Source: Chitinophagaceae bacterium
GTDB lineage: Bacteria > Bacteroidota > Bacteroidia > Chitinophagales > Chitinophagaceae
Assembly (NCBI GenBank): GCA_017307755.1
Contig: JAFKGQ010000011.1
Location: 372,001-436,000, forward strand
Length of the DNA: 64,000 bases
Reading direction: 5' to 3'
A model generated the notes under the pieces. It worked only from the letters and a program-made list of their open reading frames with translations. It ran no database searches and was not told the origin of the DNA. Of the stretch, positions 9,614 to 17,088 are shown one piece after another; within the stretch, counting starts at the first letter, position 1, and every line of letters starts with the position of its first letter. A program made the translations under genes and the position numbers.

Positions 9614-12016
9614 TTACTCTGACCGAAGACTATCCACTGGATTAGCCAGCGCCGCCCGCACCGCATGGAACGCCACCGTAGCCAGGGCGATGATCATGGC
9701 TATCAGACCCGCCTCCAGCAGCATCCACCACTGGATAGAGATCCGGTAGGCAAAATCCTGGAGCCAGCGGTGCATGGCCATCCAGACCATGGGGGCCGCG
9801 ATCAGCAGGGCAATACCAACGAGGATCATAAAATTCCGTGACAACAGCCGGACGATACTGGCAGGGCTGGCCCCCAACACTTTGCGGATACCGATCTCCT
9901 TCACCCGCTGGCGGGTATACAGGGCGATGAGCCCAAAGAGTCCCATGGAGGCGATAAAGACAGTAAGGAGGGACACAAAATTGGTGGCTTTCAGGATGCC
10001 TTCCAGCAGCGCATATTGATGGTCTACCTTATCGCTCATGTATTCCATCTGGAAAGCGCGGCGGGAGGGCATTTCCTTAAATGCCTGTTCCAGTTGTTGC
10101 CGCACTGTCTTTTCGGCTCCCGGGGCCGTACGTACGCTGAGCCAGGTATAGCCCAGCTGCTGATGGGCGGCATAGTGGTGTAACAGGGGTTCGACGTTAC
10201 GCGTGAGGTCCTGGTAATGAAAGTCTTCCATAACGCCCACCACCCGGTAAGTGACGGGGTCGCCCCCTTGCCGCAACCCGCGGCCGACGGCATTTTCAAG
10301 GGTCCAGCCCAGCAACCCTACAGCCTTACGGTTGATAAGGATGTCTTTGACATACAGACTGTCGGTGAGGCTGTTGCCTTCAATAAAATTACGACCTGCG
10401 ATAATGGGTACACCATAGGTCGGCAGGAGGCCCGCATCCGTGGAAGCATGACGGAAAGACAGTCGTCTGCCCGTCGCGGGTTCCGTATACTGGTTGTAGT
10501 TATTGTCATAGGCGGTGGGTATCACCTCGCTGGTGGAGATGCCTTTTACGGCGGGGTTGCTCCGCAGCTGATTGAGCAATGCGTCAAAGCGGGCCGCGGC
10601 CACTTTATCATCCTTATAGGCCAGTTGGTAGTTCCCCACAAGCACGTGGTCCTTTTCAAAACCCAGGGCGGCGCCCTTCATGTACCGTATCTGGTTGTAA
10701 AGGATGATGGTCACACCTATAAAAGTGATGGCCAGGACGAATTGCACTGTGATAAAGATATTCCGGGTATAGGGTTTATCGTTAGTCCCTGCGCCGGCCA
10801 GCCGGCCCTTTATGATATCCGCGGCTCTCAGCTTACCCAGGTGAAAGGCGGGGTAGCTGCCTGCGATGACGACGATGATCAGTCCTGCCAGAATAAAGAC
10901 GAGGGCCAGGGGATAATCATGACGCATATGCAGGGAAATATCTCCAAACCTTTCTTTGAGGATCCCGTTCATGGCGGGCATCAGCAGCCCGGTGAAGAGA
11001 AGGAAGGCCAGCACCAGGCTGGCGGCGACGAGGATAGCATTCTCGATACAAAATTGAAGGACGATATGTCGTCTCCTCCCACCCATCATTTTCTTTACAG
11101 CTACTTCCTTATGCCGGCTAAAGAGGGTGGCGGCATTCAGGTTGACAAGATTGGCGACGATGACCAGGAGGATAAAAAAAATAGTGCCTATCTCTCCTTT
11201 GATCATCACCCGGACGATGTTGCCGGCCTCTTCCTCTACAAAATTTGTAAAGGCTGTCAGCCTGGGGCGGGCCTTGCGGATATCCTGACTAAAATGGGTC
11301 AGCGCCAGCTGTTGCAGCTGAGCATTCAGCCTGGCCGTGTCGACGCCAGGCCGCAGGATAAAATAATTTTCCGCAAAAGTATTGTACCAGTTGGCGCCGG
11401 TGACAAAATCCTGGTTGTCGCGTAGCAACTCAGTAGTCAGCAGCACCTCTGCCCGGAGGGTGGTATTGGAAGGGATGGTCTGTAATACCCCTGTCACTTT
11501 CAGGGGTATGTTGTCATCCATGGTCACCGTCCTGCCAACGGGATTGATCCTGCCAAAAAGTTTTTCCGCCATCTCATGGCTAAGGACCACGCTGACTTTT
11601 TCCCGTAACGCCGTGGCGGGGTCGCCATATTCCAGGGGGAAGGAGAAGACACGGAAAAAGCCCGTATCGACGTAACGGGTCAGGTCCTGGAATTCCCTGT
11701 CATCCACTTTTAGCCAGGGCCAGCGCCAACTCTGCATATGGGTGCCGGCTTCGATCTCCGGGCACGTCTTTAGGGCCTCGTATAGAAAGGGGAAAGGGGT
11801 CTGCATGCTCTCCACTCCTTCCGCATTTCGGGTCTTTACATAATACATACGGTCCTTGTGCCGGAACTGACCGTTTGCCGTCAGGTATTGATACAGCAGG
11901 ACGGTGAGGACCATGATGCCGGAAAGCCCGAGGGCAAGACCGATGAGGTTGATGACGGTAAAACTCCGGTGACGGAGGAGATTGCGGAACCCTGTGCGAA
12001 AGTAAAGCTTGAACAT
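9614..12016 (-). CDS. ABC transporter permease, MacB/FtsX type
   Basis: This protein of about 800 residues has the double layout of Bacteroidota MacB-like permeases: a first transmembrane segment after NLLRHRSFTVINLIGLALGLSG, a periplasmic MacB_PCD domain, an FtsX core of three membrane segments, then a second copy of both, ending with RVKEIGIRKVLGAS and three more segments. Such permeases work with a separate ATPase in efflux of small molecules or lipoprotein-related export or mechanotransmission. No ATPase gene is adjacent, so its partner is encoded elsewhere. The ATG at 12016 (MFKLYFRTGFRN) is preferred over a TTG 24 nt upstream because it matches the usual family start. Confidence 0.88.
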   Translation of the reverse strand: MFKLYFRTGFRNLLRHRSFTVINLIGLALGLSGIMVLTVLLYQYLTANGQFRHKDRMYYVKTRNAEGVESMQTPFPFLYEALKTCPEIEAGTHMQSWRWPWLKVDDREFQDLTRYVDTGFFRVFSFPLEYGDPATALREKVSVVLSHEMAEKLFGRINPVGRTVTMDDNIPLKVTGVLQTIPSNTTLRAEVLLTTELLRDNQDFVTGANWYNTFAENYFILRPGVDTARLNAQLQQLALTHFSQDIRKARPRLTAFTNFVEEEAGNIVRVMIKGEIGTIFFILLVIVANLVNLNAATLFSRHKEVAVKKMMGGRRRHIVLQFCIENAILVAASLVLAFLLFTGLLMPAMNGILKERFGDISLHMRHDYPLALVFILAGLIIVVIAGSYPAFHLGKLRAADIIKGRLAGAGTNDKPYTRNIFITVQFVLAITFIGVTIILYNQIRYMKGAALGFEKDHVLVGNYQLAYKDDKVAAARFDALLNQLRSNPAVKGISTSEVIPTAYDNNYNQYTEPATGRRLSFRHASTDAGLLPTYGVPIIAGRNFIEGNSLTDSLYVKDILINRKAVGLLGWTLENAVGRGLRQGGDPVTYRVVGVMEDFHYQDLTRNVEPLLHHYAAHQQLGYTWLSVRTAPGAEKTVRQQLEQAFKEMPSRRAFQMEYMSDKVDHQYALLEGILKATNFVSLLTVFIASMGLFGLIALYTRQRVKEIGIRKVLGASPASIVRLLSRNFMILVGIALLIAAPMVWMAMHRWLQDFAYRISIQWWMLLEAGLIAMIIALATVAFHAVRAALANPVDSLRSE

Positions 12017-12109
12017 ATCAGTTGGATTGGAGTCACCCAAAAATAGCCAGCCTTATGCCAATTATACAGTACGCTAATAGTCAATATGTTATAAAACAAA
12101 CCAGACCAA

Positions 12110-12700
12110 TCACTGTTCGTTTTTGGGATGCATTTGTAGCGTCTGTGAGATCATGGCCGTTGACACGACCTCGGCAAATTCCTTATTTACGCTCGCCAGC
12201 GCGGTTTGATGGATGGTTTCCGCGTCGTAATGAACCCCGTTGACCCCTGTCTTATCAAAGGTTGCGGTGGCGTCGTGGATAATATAGGTTTTGTAGCCGT
12301 AATTCGATGCCATCCTTGCCGAGGTAGAAACGCATTGATCCGTGGTCAGACCGATAATTACTACGGTATTAATGCTTCTCCGATCCAACTGATCCTGCAG
12401 ATCTGTGCCGATGAACGCGCTATTTACATTCTTTTTAATTACTGTTTCATGCTCATAGGGGAGTACGATCTCCATAAAATCATTGCCCGGCTTCCCCTCG
12501 ACAAGAGGTGAATTCGGTTCGGTAGAGCAATGTTTGATATGAAAGATCGGCAGATCATTTTTTCGCCAGAGGTCCAGGAGTATCCTTGCATTGTTCTCGG
12601 CCATAGGGTTGTTCCTTTCACTTCCCCAATGTGAAATTGCATCAAATCCTTTTTGAATATCGACGAGTATGAGCGCTGGGTTATTTAGTGGTGCTTCCAT
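12110..12700 (-). CDS. Isochorismatase-family cysteine hydrolase
   Basis: This protein of about 196 residues fits the isochorismatase-like hydrolases (nicotinamidase, ureidoacrylate hydrolase and related amidases). The catalytic triad appears as Asp in LVDIQKGFD, Lys in VIKKNVNSAF and Cys in GLTTDQCVSTSAR. The exact substrate cannot be read from sequence. The start is set at the ATG 12700 (MEAPLNN) and not the upstream in-frame codon at 12730, because a TACCTTTG promoter element at 12713-12706 lies between them. It diverges from the RDD gene at 12766 across a perfect palindrome that may be a shared operator. Confidence 0.85.
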   Translation of the reverse strand: MEAPLNNPALILVDIQKGFDAISHWGSERNNPMAENNARILLDLWRKNDLPIFHIKHCSTEPNSPLVEGKPGNDFMEIVLPYEHETVIKKNVNSAFIGTDLQDQLDRRSINTVVIIGLTTDQCVSTSARMASNYGYKTYIIHDATATFDKTGVNGVHYDAETIHQTALASVNKEFAEVVSTAMISQTLQMHPKNEQ

Positions 12701-12705
12701 AACTG

Positions 12706-12713
12706 CAAAGGTA
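12706..12713 (-). promoter_or_regulatory. -7 promoter element (TACCTTTG) of the isochorismatase gene
   Basis: Read on the minus strand, TACCTTTG matches TAnnTTTG and ends only 5 nt before the ATG at 12700. With the usual distance from -7 to start site, the mRNA would be leaderless or nearly so. No clear -33 element is seen. Confidence 0.45.
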
Positions 12714-12731
12714 GGTGTACCTGGATACATT

Positions 12732-12750
12732 TGGTCAGGTGGCCTGACCA
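12732..12750. promoter_or_regulatory. Perfect inverted repeat, candidate operator
   Basis: TGGTCAGG and CCTGACCA are exact reverse complements separated by TGG. The site lies between the divergent isochorismatase (start 12700) and RDD (start 12766) genes. It overlaps the expected upstream promoter region of the former and the leader of the latter. The size and symmetry suit a dimeric TetR/GntR/MarR-type repressor, but no regulator gene is adjacent. Confidence 0.5.
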
Positions 12751-12765
12751 GTGTAATTTCATTTT

Positions 12766-13245
12766 ATGTCCCTGACCCAGCAACCTGAAGAACACATTTT
12801 GTCGGATTTTGAAGTGGAGTTGGATCCGGCAGGTCGCGACCTGCGGTTTGTAAACTTTATTGTAGACCGGCTGTTGTTTTATCTTTTCTCCCGTGGTTTC
12901 AACATCTTTTGGGGCCGTTTTATGACCCTGGTCATGTATGACGAGGATTACTATGTCCGGTATACTTTAAGTCTGGTGGTGGGATTATTGCTCTACGGAC
13001 TGTTCATGGGCGCTACGGAAGCCTTGTTTAAGGGCAAGACCCTGGGGAAGGTATTTACGGGTACAAGGGTGGTAAATCCGGATGGTACTCCTGTTTCCAT
13101 CAAAATGGCTTTTCTCCGGGGTTTCTCCCGTATGGTGCCTTTTGAGCCGTTCTCCGCCTTTGGCGGCGACTGGCCCCGACCCTGGCATGACAGCTGGACC
13201 AACACGTATGTGGTGAAGGAGAGGACGTCGACGCTACCCCAATAA
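12766..13245 (+). CDS. RDD family membrane protein
   Basis: This 159-residue membrane protein has two hydrophobic segments (about 28-50 and 68-90). It shows RDD-family marks: Arg/Asp in RFVNFIVDRLLFY, then GKTLGKVFTGTRVVNPDG and a late Asp in PWHDSWTNT. RDD proteins are small integral membrane proteins of mostly unknown role; some affect ion tolerance. It is transcribed away from the isochorismatase gene across the 12732-12750 palindrome, which may be a shared operator. The Hsp15-like gene follows 47 nt downstream on the same strand. Confidence 0.8.
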   Translation: MSLTQQPEEHILSDFEVELDPAGRDLRFVNFIVDRLLFYLFSRGFNIFWGRFMTLVMYDEDYYVRYTLSLVVGLLLYGLFMGATEALFKGKTLGKVFTGTRVVNPDGTPVSIKMAFLRGFSRMVPFEPFSAFGGDWPRPWHDSWTNTYVVKERTSTLPQ

Positions 13246-13292
13246 TTCTGTGTAAATTCGCGGTCCGGGTGTCGAATACCCTGAGAAAGACT

Positions 13293-13679
13293 ATGCCAGA
13301 AAAAGAAAAGCTAAGACTGGATAAATATCTGTGGTCCATCCGGCTGTTTAAGACCCGCAGCGAGGCCACCGATGCCTGTGGAAAGGGGAAAGTAAAATAC
13401 AACGGGGACGCCGCCAAGGCGTCCAAGACGGTGAGCGTCGGGGATGAGTACGAGGTAAAGACGGAGCATAAGCGCTGGCGTATCAAGGTCACGGGGCTGT
13501 TGGACCACCGGCTGCAATACACGCAGGCCATCAATTACTATATCGATATTACTCCTGCCGAGGAGATTGAGCGGTTGCAGTTCCAGGCAGCCAGCTTTAA
13601 TACGGGGAAAAGACAAAGCAAGATCGGGCGCCCCACAAAAAAACAACGGAGAGAGTTAGATGATTTTTTAGAAGAATAA
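13293..13679 (+). CDS. S4-domain RNA-binding protein, Hsp15-like
   Basis: The protein starts with an S4 RNA-binding domain (LRLDKYLWSIRLFKTRSEA, then GKVKYNG and VSVGDEY) and has a basic C-terminal tail (GRPTKKQRRELDDF). This is the layout of Hsp15/HslR, which binds stalled 50S subunits carrying peptidyl-tRNA and helps recycle them. I chose the ATG at 13293, which has GAGAAAG a few bases upstream, over an in-frame GTG at 13269. The length of 128 residues is normal for the family. It lies downstream of the RDD gene on the same strand. Confidence 0.85.
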   Translation: MPEKEKLRLDKYLWSIRLFKTRSEATDACGKGKVKYNGDAAKASKTVSVGDEYEVKTEHKRWRIKVTGLLDHRLQYTQAINYYIDITPAEEIERLQFQAASFNTGKRQSKIGRPTKKQRRELDDFLEE

Positions 13680-13685
13680 GAGTAC

Positions 13686-13847
13686 CTATAATTTAGGCAG
13701 ACATCTCATTTTACTTAAACGACTGTTGGCTTCTTCAAGCTTTTTAGGGGCCAGTATCTTCCCCTGTAATTGGGTCAGGCGCTCATCGACAATGATGTTG
13801 AGCTTTCCGTCCCACAGACCGTCTGGTTTTTTAGTTGATTTTTTCAT
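13686..13847 (-). CDS. Small hypothetical protein (53 aa) downstream of DUF6934 gene
   Basis: The short basic protein (MKKSTKKPDGLWDGKLN start) is read from the ATG at 13847; an open frame continues upstream to 13916 but would overlap the preceding gene. It is predicted to be helical with no membrane segment. It starts about 30 nt after the stop of the DUF6934-like gene and probably shares its transcript. Two-gene layouts of this size resemble toxin-antitoxin pairs, but nothing in the sequence proves it. Base composition is more AT-rich than the neighbours. Confidence 0.5.
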   Translation of the reverse strand: MKKSTKKPDGLWDGKLNIIVDERLTQLQGKILAPKKLEEANSRLSKMRCLPKL

Positions 13848-13878
13848 AAAAAAGCTATGATCAAATTTACATAAATTC

Positions 13879-14295
13879 TTAGTTGGGAAAAAGCTTTCTT
13901 TTGACCAGGAAAGCACTCACTTCCATATTTTTATGAAATGGATAAAAATTTTCCTGACCAACATCCCCAAAAATTTCAAACTTTTTTGAAAGTTCTTCCC
14001 AGTTCAATCCAATAGCCATCCTGTATAATCTGGTTTTCTCTTTGGTATTTCCGCAGAAATATATCCATCTGCCTGGGTAACATCCGGTGTAATAATCCAC
14101 TGCACGAGCGACAGTAGCCAGGATTTTGTTCCTGTCGCCATTGGAATTATTAGTCTGATCATCTATTTCTCCTGCTGCACCTACATTCCCGAATACAAGA
14201 TTATATACACCGTCCCATAATGTAGGCTGAAAAACTATCCTCATTCGAATATTTCCTGGCCTTATAAACTCAAAGACACTTAGATCCTTCGCCAC
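13879..14295 (-). CDS. DUF6934-like protein
   Basis: The core (GVYNLVFGN, NSNGDRNKILATVARAVDYY, IYFCGNTKEKTRLYRMAIG and KKFEIFGD) matches my memory of DUF6934, a small Bacteroidota family of unknown function. The annotated start is a GTG at 14295. The frame stays open upstream and codes for IKYEYYPSLA before it, which is the kind of sequence family members begin with, but the codon at the expected start (14323-14325) is ATA. The start is therefore uncertain: GTG, a rare ATA, or a decayed ATG. The region is AT-rich compared with its flanks. It forms a likely two-gene unit with the 53-residue gene downstream. Confidence 0.65.
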   Translation of the reverse strand: MAKDLSVFEFIRPGNIRMRIVFQPTLWDGVYNLVFGNVGAAGEIDDQTNNSNGDRNKILATVARAVDYYTGCYPGRWIYFCGNTKEKTRLYRMAIGLNWEELSKKFEIFGDVGQENFYPFHKNMEVSAFLVKRKLFPN

Positions 14296-14374
14296 TGCAA
14301 GGGAAGGGTAATATTCGTATTTTATGGTACAAGGTTTGTAAACAAATTTACTAAATTAATTAGCAAATCTATTT

Positions 14375-14402
14375 ACAAAAACTCCTTCTCAAAGGAGAAG
14401 GA
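14375..14402 (-). terminator. Rho-independent terminator
   Basis: On the minus strand, TCCTTCTC and GAGAAGGA form a perfect 8-bp stem with a 4-nt loop (14383-14402), followed by GTTTTTGT (14382-14375). It begins 7 nt after the stop codon of the 95-residue gene at 14410, so it should end that transcript. Confidence 0.7.
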
Positions 14403-14409
14403 TAGCTGA

Positions 14410-14697
14410 TCAGGTCCCCCTGTGTAATCCCTCCAATTCGATGGCAACAGCTATTCGCACGTCCTTCTCAAGGATATTTATCCTTCGGATAATGGATTTA
14501 AGCCCGGCCGCAAAATGATCCAGGTCCTGTTCATTATCGAGGCTTGAAACATTCAATCTCAACCTGGCGGTGTATGAATGCAGATCATTGAACTCTATTT
14601 CCGTCTGCAGGTGCTCGCTGCCGAGAATATCGGTGATCTCGAGAAAATAGTCTTCGATCAATTCCTTCCGGAGGTTTTCTTCAGGGTTGTCGTTCAT
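14410..14697 (-). CDS. Hypothetical protein, 95 aa
   Basis: I do not recognise this acidic, soluble 95-residue protein. It has alternating helix and strand patterns, with a basic helix near GLKSIIRRINILEKDVR and a conserved-looking strand TARLRLNVSS. It has no signal peptide or membrane segment. It stands alone: the next minus-strand gene downstream is separated from it by a strong terminator, and the upstream neighbour is a divergent MauE-like gene. The ATG start at 14697 is preceded by an A-rich leader without a Shine-Dalgarno site. Confidence 0.6.
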   Translation of the reverse strand: MNDNPEENLRKELIEDYFLEITDILGSEHLQTEIEFNDLHSYTARLRLNVSSLDNEQDLDHFAAGLKSIIRRINILEKDVRIAVAIELEGLHRGT

Positions 14698-14900
14698 GGT
14701 TAAGTAGAGTTGGTATCCATAAAAACAATAAAATATTCAAAAAGTACTAGCCGGATGCAATTTTTACGGTACGAGAAAACCCTTAAGCCGGGGAAAAAGG
14801 TGAAAATCACCCGTGAAAAACACCTTTTCAAGATCGTCCTAATAGTTTTTACCGCTGCACTTTGATTGCAGGTTTATAAAGTATTTTCAGGTCTGATTCA

Positions 14901-14914
14901 ATTAAACCTTATTC
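14901..14914 (+). promoter_or_regulatory. ATTAAACCTTATTC box before a start codon
   Basis: The identical 14-mer occurs here, at 42620-42633 and at 54090-54103, each 2 to 7 nt before an ATG. A shortened copy (ATTAAACCTT) lies at 15364-15373 before the next gene. It may be a leader or translation-start element. Confidence 0.4.
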
Positions 14915-14921
14915 TGTTTCG

Positions 14922-15368
14922 ATGAAAAAGCGCAATATCGTAGGTGCTATCATTGCCCTGCTTGTACTACTTTTCGTATATACAGCATGTAGCAAACTGC
15001 TGGACCTGGAGACATTCCGGGGGAATATGTATAACCAGCGTCTTCCCCACTGGACGTCGATGCTCCTGATCTGGGGTCTTCCGCCGGCGGAAATAGCCGT
15101 AGCAGGCTGCCTGTTATTCTCCCGGACCCAACGGATAGGTCTTTATCTTTCGCTTACCTTGCTTTCCATCTTCACACTTTATATTGCTGCCATACTATTG
15201 CATTTCTTCCGCAGTATACCCTGTTCCTGCGGCGGCGTGCTCCGCCATATGACCTGGCAGCAACATTTTTGGTTTAACCTAACCTTCATCTTTCTCACCA
15301 TCCTCGCCCTCGCTCTCGACGAAAAAAGCCCGCCTCTGTCAAACCACGCATTTATTCATCACCATTAA
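14922..15368 (+). CDS. MauE/DoxX-like membrane protein
   Basis: This 148-residue protein has four membrane segments and the marks of Bacteroidota MauE-like proteins: a first segment followed by SKLLDLETFRG, and IPCSCGGVLRHMTWQQHFWFN, whose Cys pair lies at a membrane face. MauE proteins are needed with thioredoxin-like MauD for periplasmic maturation of methylamine dehydrogenase; here no such dehydrogenase exists, so a general disulfide or redox-relay role is inferred. It is followed 10 nt later by a small secreted Cys-containing protein. A second MauE-like gene lies at 62695, with the same CxCGG..... motif and next to a thioredoxin-like lipoprotein. Confidence 0.78.
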   Translation: MKKRNIVGAIIALLVLLFVYTACSKLLDLETFRGNMYNQRLPHWTSMLLIWGLPPAEIAVAGCLLFSRTQRIGLYLSLTLLSIFTLYIAAILLHFFRSIPCSCGGVLRHMTWQQHFWFNLTFIFLTILALALDEKSPPLSNHAFIHHH

Positions 15369-15378
15369 ACCTTCAAGT

Positions 15379-15708
15379 ATGAAACAGATCAAGTGGAAAT
15401 TGCTCATCATCGCCCTGCTGGGTTTTGGTTTGGCTTACGCCAACAAGCCGCAGCAGAATTATACCTATCACCGCTATATGTGGTTGCGCAGCAGCATCGA
15501 CGGCAGCAAATATTGGGTGGGTAGGGACCTCACCTGGTACAATTGGACAAAGGGCATCGATTATGTATGTTTAGGGGCCGGATTCATATGCACCTTTCTG
15601 GGAGATCCCATGAAAATGCATTCCGATGCTACGGGCAGCTGGTTCTATGTCTCCGACGTCCCACAGGGCGGCACAGACCCCGGCGTGTTCATGCTCGTTG
15701 ATTTTTAA
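15379..15708 (+). CDS. Small secreted protein next to MauE-like gene (DUF6520-like)
   Basis: This 109-residue protein has a signal peptide (about 1-21, ends GLAYA) and a mature part rich in Tyr and Trp, with exactly two cysteines in CLGAGFIC. Small secreted proteins of this kind sit beside MauE-like genes in other Bacteroidota, often annotated DUF6520; I assign this by layout and not by a firm match. A comparable protein at 54674 has CLGNSGTLTC. The cysteine pair next to a redox membrane protein suggests a disulfide-bearing or modified product. It shares a transcript with 14922. Its stop is 10 nt from the convergent SusD stop. Confidence 0.6.
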   Translation: MKQIKWKLLIIALLGFGLAYANKPQQNYTYHRYMWLRSSIDGSKYWVGRDLTWYNWTKGIDYVCLGAGFICTFLGDPMKMHSDATGSWFYVSDVPQGGTDPGVFMLVDF

Positions 15709-15718
15709 CCCGGTCCTG

Positions 15719-17071
15719 TCACCGGAGGTTCTGTTCGATGCCGCCCACGCCTATCTCTTCCTTTGGTATAGGATAAGCATAACGGATATTACCGGGCGGC
15801 AACATATATACACTGTCTCCGACTATTCGTCGAAGCGTACCTGAATCCTGGTTAAGTCGTCTCAGATCGGCCCAGCGTGTCTCACGGAAGGGGGTTTCTT
15901 TCCGTCGCTCTGCCAGCACCATCGTCAGCGCCTCACTGGCTGTCGTGGCCGTGTAGGGTTGGAAAGTGCCCGTCTTCCAACGCCGGGTCAGTAAAGTATT
16001 CAGATCGAGGAGGGCTGCCGTAATATCTCCTTTTCTTGCATAACATTCCGCCCTGGTAAGATATACTTCGTCCAGCGCCACGCCGCTGAACAGAAAGACC
16101 TTCCCGGTATATTGTCCCCTGAAGTAATGTCCCGTCCCGGAAGGCGAGGTCCGAAAGAATATGGTCTTCCGGAGATCGTTGTCCGCATAAGAGTTGTACA
16201 GCGTCGTGTCTACTTCGGAGGTGAAATAATACTGGGCCAGGAATGATACTGCGGAGCATTGATAGAGCACCTCGTCGTTGCCGGCGGGAGGGAAGGGTCT
16301 TGCGGTTTTTGCATTCAATGTGTCGTATACCACCAGTTTATCATAGTACTGCAGACAGCTGTCGGCGTAGATCCTGGCGCTGTCGTATTCCTGCATGGTA
16401 AGATACACCCGTGACAGCAATGCATAGGCCGCGGGTTTGCAGGGTCTGTTCCTGTGTGTGAATTGTACTTCGTCCGGCAGCAAGGGGATGGACCTCTTTG
16501 CATCTGCCAGGATCTGTGTAAATACTTTTTGGACAGTGGACCTGGTCGGCTGGTCGTGAGGATTGGAAGTAAGCTTCAGCACGATGCCTGTCGCGTTGGC
16601 AGCTGTCCCTGGCCGGTATATCTGGCCAAAGGTTTCTTCAAGCGTATAGAATTGGTAGCTGCGGGTAAAGAGGGCTGTCCCCATGACGGCATTGTATTCG
16701 GTACGGGTGGCGCTGTCAGGCCTTGGCACGCCGGGTAGTCTCTCCAGCACTACATTGCAATAGTACACCACTTTATAAGGGGCGCTCCAGGAAAGGACGG
16801 TTTCATCCCCATAAATATCCTTTTGCCAGACGTAGGCGTTCTTCACCGTCGTCTCCGCATTCAGCCAGGTGTCGTAAGACATTATGTAGTCGTCTGAACC
16901 CAGGTGCCCGAGCCCTGGCGTGCAGTTCTCGGTGATCAGGTTGTTATCCATCAGTTCGCGCATGCCTTGTACGGTATTGGGCGCAGTCTGGGTTGGATTA
17001 GGGTTCATGTCTAGGTATTTATTACAGGCGGCAAAAGTGCCGGCCAGGAGGATACAAATAATAGATCTCAT
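15719..17071 (-). CDS. SusD/RagB family glycan-binding lipoprotein
   Basis: This 450-residue outer-membrane lipoprotein has lipobox FAAC (Cys16) and the typical SusD start (NKYLDMNPNPTQ). TPR-like helices follow, and the C-terminal end carries LAERRKETPFRETRWADLRRL, YMLPPGNIRYAYPIP and the closing EIGVGG-type SusD tail. SusD proteins cap the partner SusC channel and bind oligosaccharides or other nutrients. It starts 17 nt after the SusC gene and is the last gene of the sigma-FecR-SusC-SusD cassette. No glycoside hydrolase or other enzyme is next to it, so the substrate cannot be inferred. Confidence 0.92.
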   Translation of the reverse strand: MRSIICILLAGTFAACNKYLDMNPNPTQTAPNTVQGMRELMDNNLITENCTPGLGHLGSDDYIMSYDTWLNAETTVKNAYVWQKDIYGDETVLSWSAPYKVVYYCNVVLERLPGVPRPDSATRTEYNAVMGTALFTRSYQFYTLEETFGQIYRPGTAANATGIVLKLTSNPHDQPTRSTVQKVFTQILADAKRSIPLLPDEVQFTHRNRPCKPAAYALLSRVYLTMQEYDSARIYADSCLQYYDKLVVYDTLNAKTARPFPPAGNDEVLYQCSAVSFLAQYYFTSEVDTTLYNSYADNDLRKTIFFRTSPSGTGHYFRGQYTGKVFLFSGVALDEVYLTRAECYARKGDITAALLDLNTLLTRRWKTGTFQPYTATTASEALTMVLAERRKETPFRETRWADLRRLNQDSGTLRRIVGDSVYMLPPGNIRYAYPIPKEEIGVGGIEQNLR

Positions 17072-17088
17072 AAGAAGAATTTTGACTT

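Noticed and set aside
10217..11425. 402-codon plus-strand frame
   Set aside because: It lies antisense to the MacB/FtsX permease, whose domains are clear, and its translation is low in hydrophobic order and rich in His/Gly/Asp typical of a shadow frame.
15719..17071. SusCD as part of the GH116/GH51 glycan region
   Set aside because: It is more than 10 kb away, has no hydrolase next to it, and its sigma/FecR control is self-contained.
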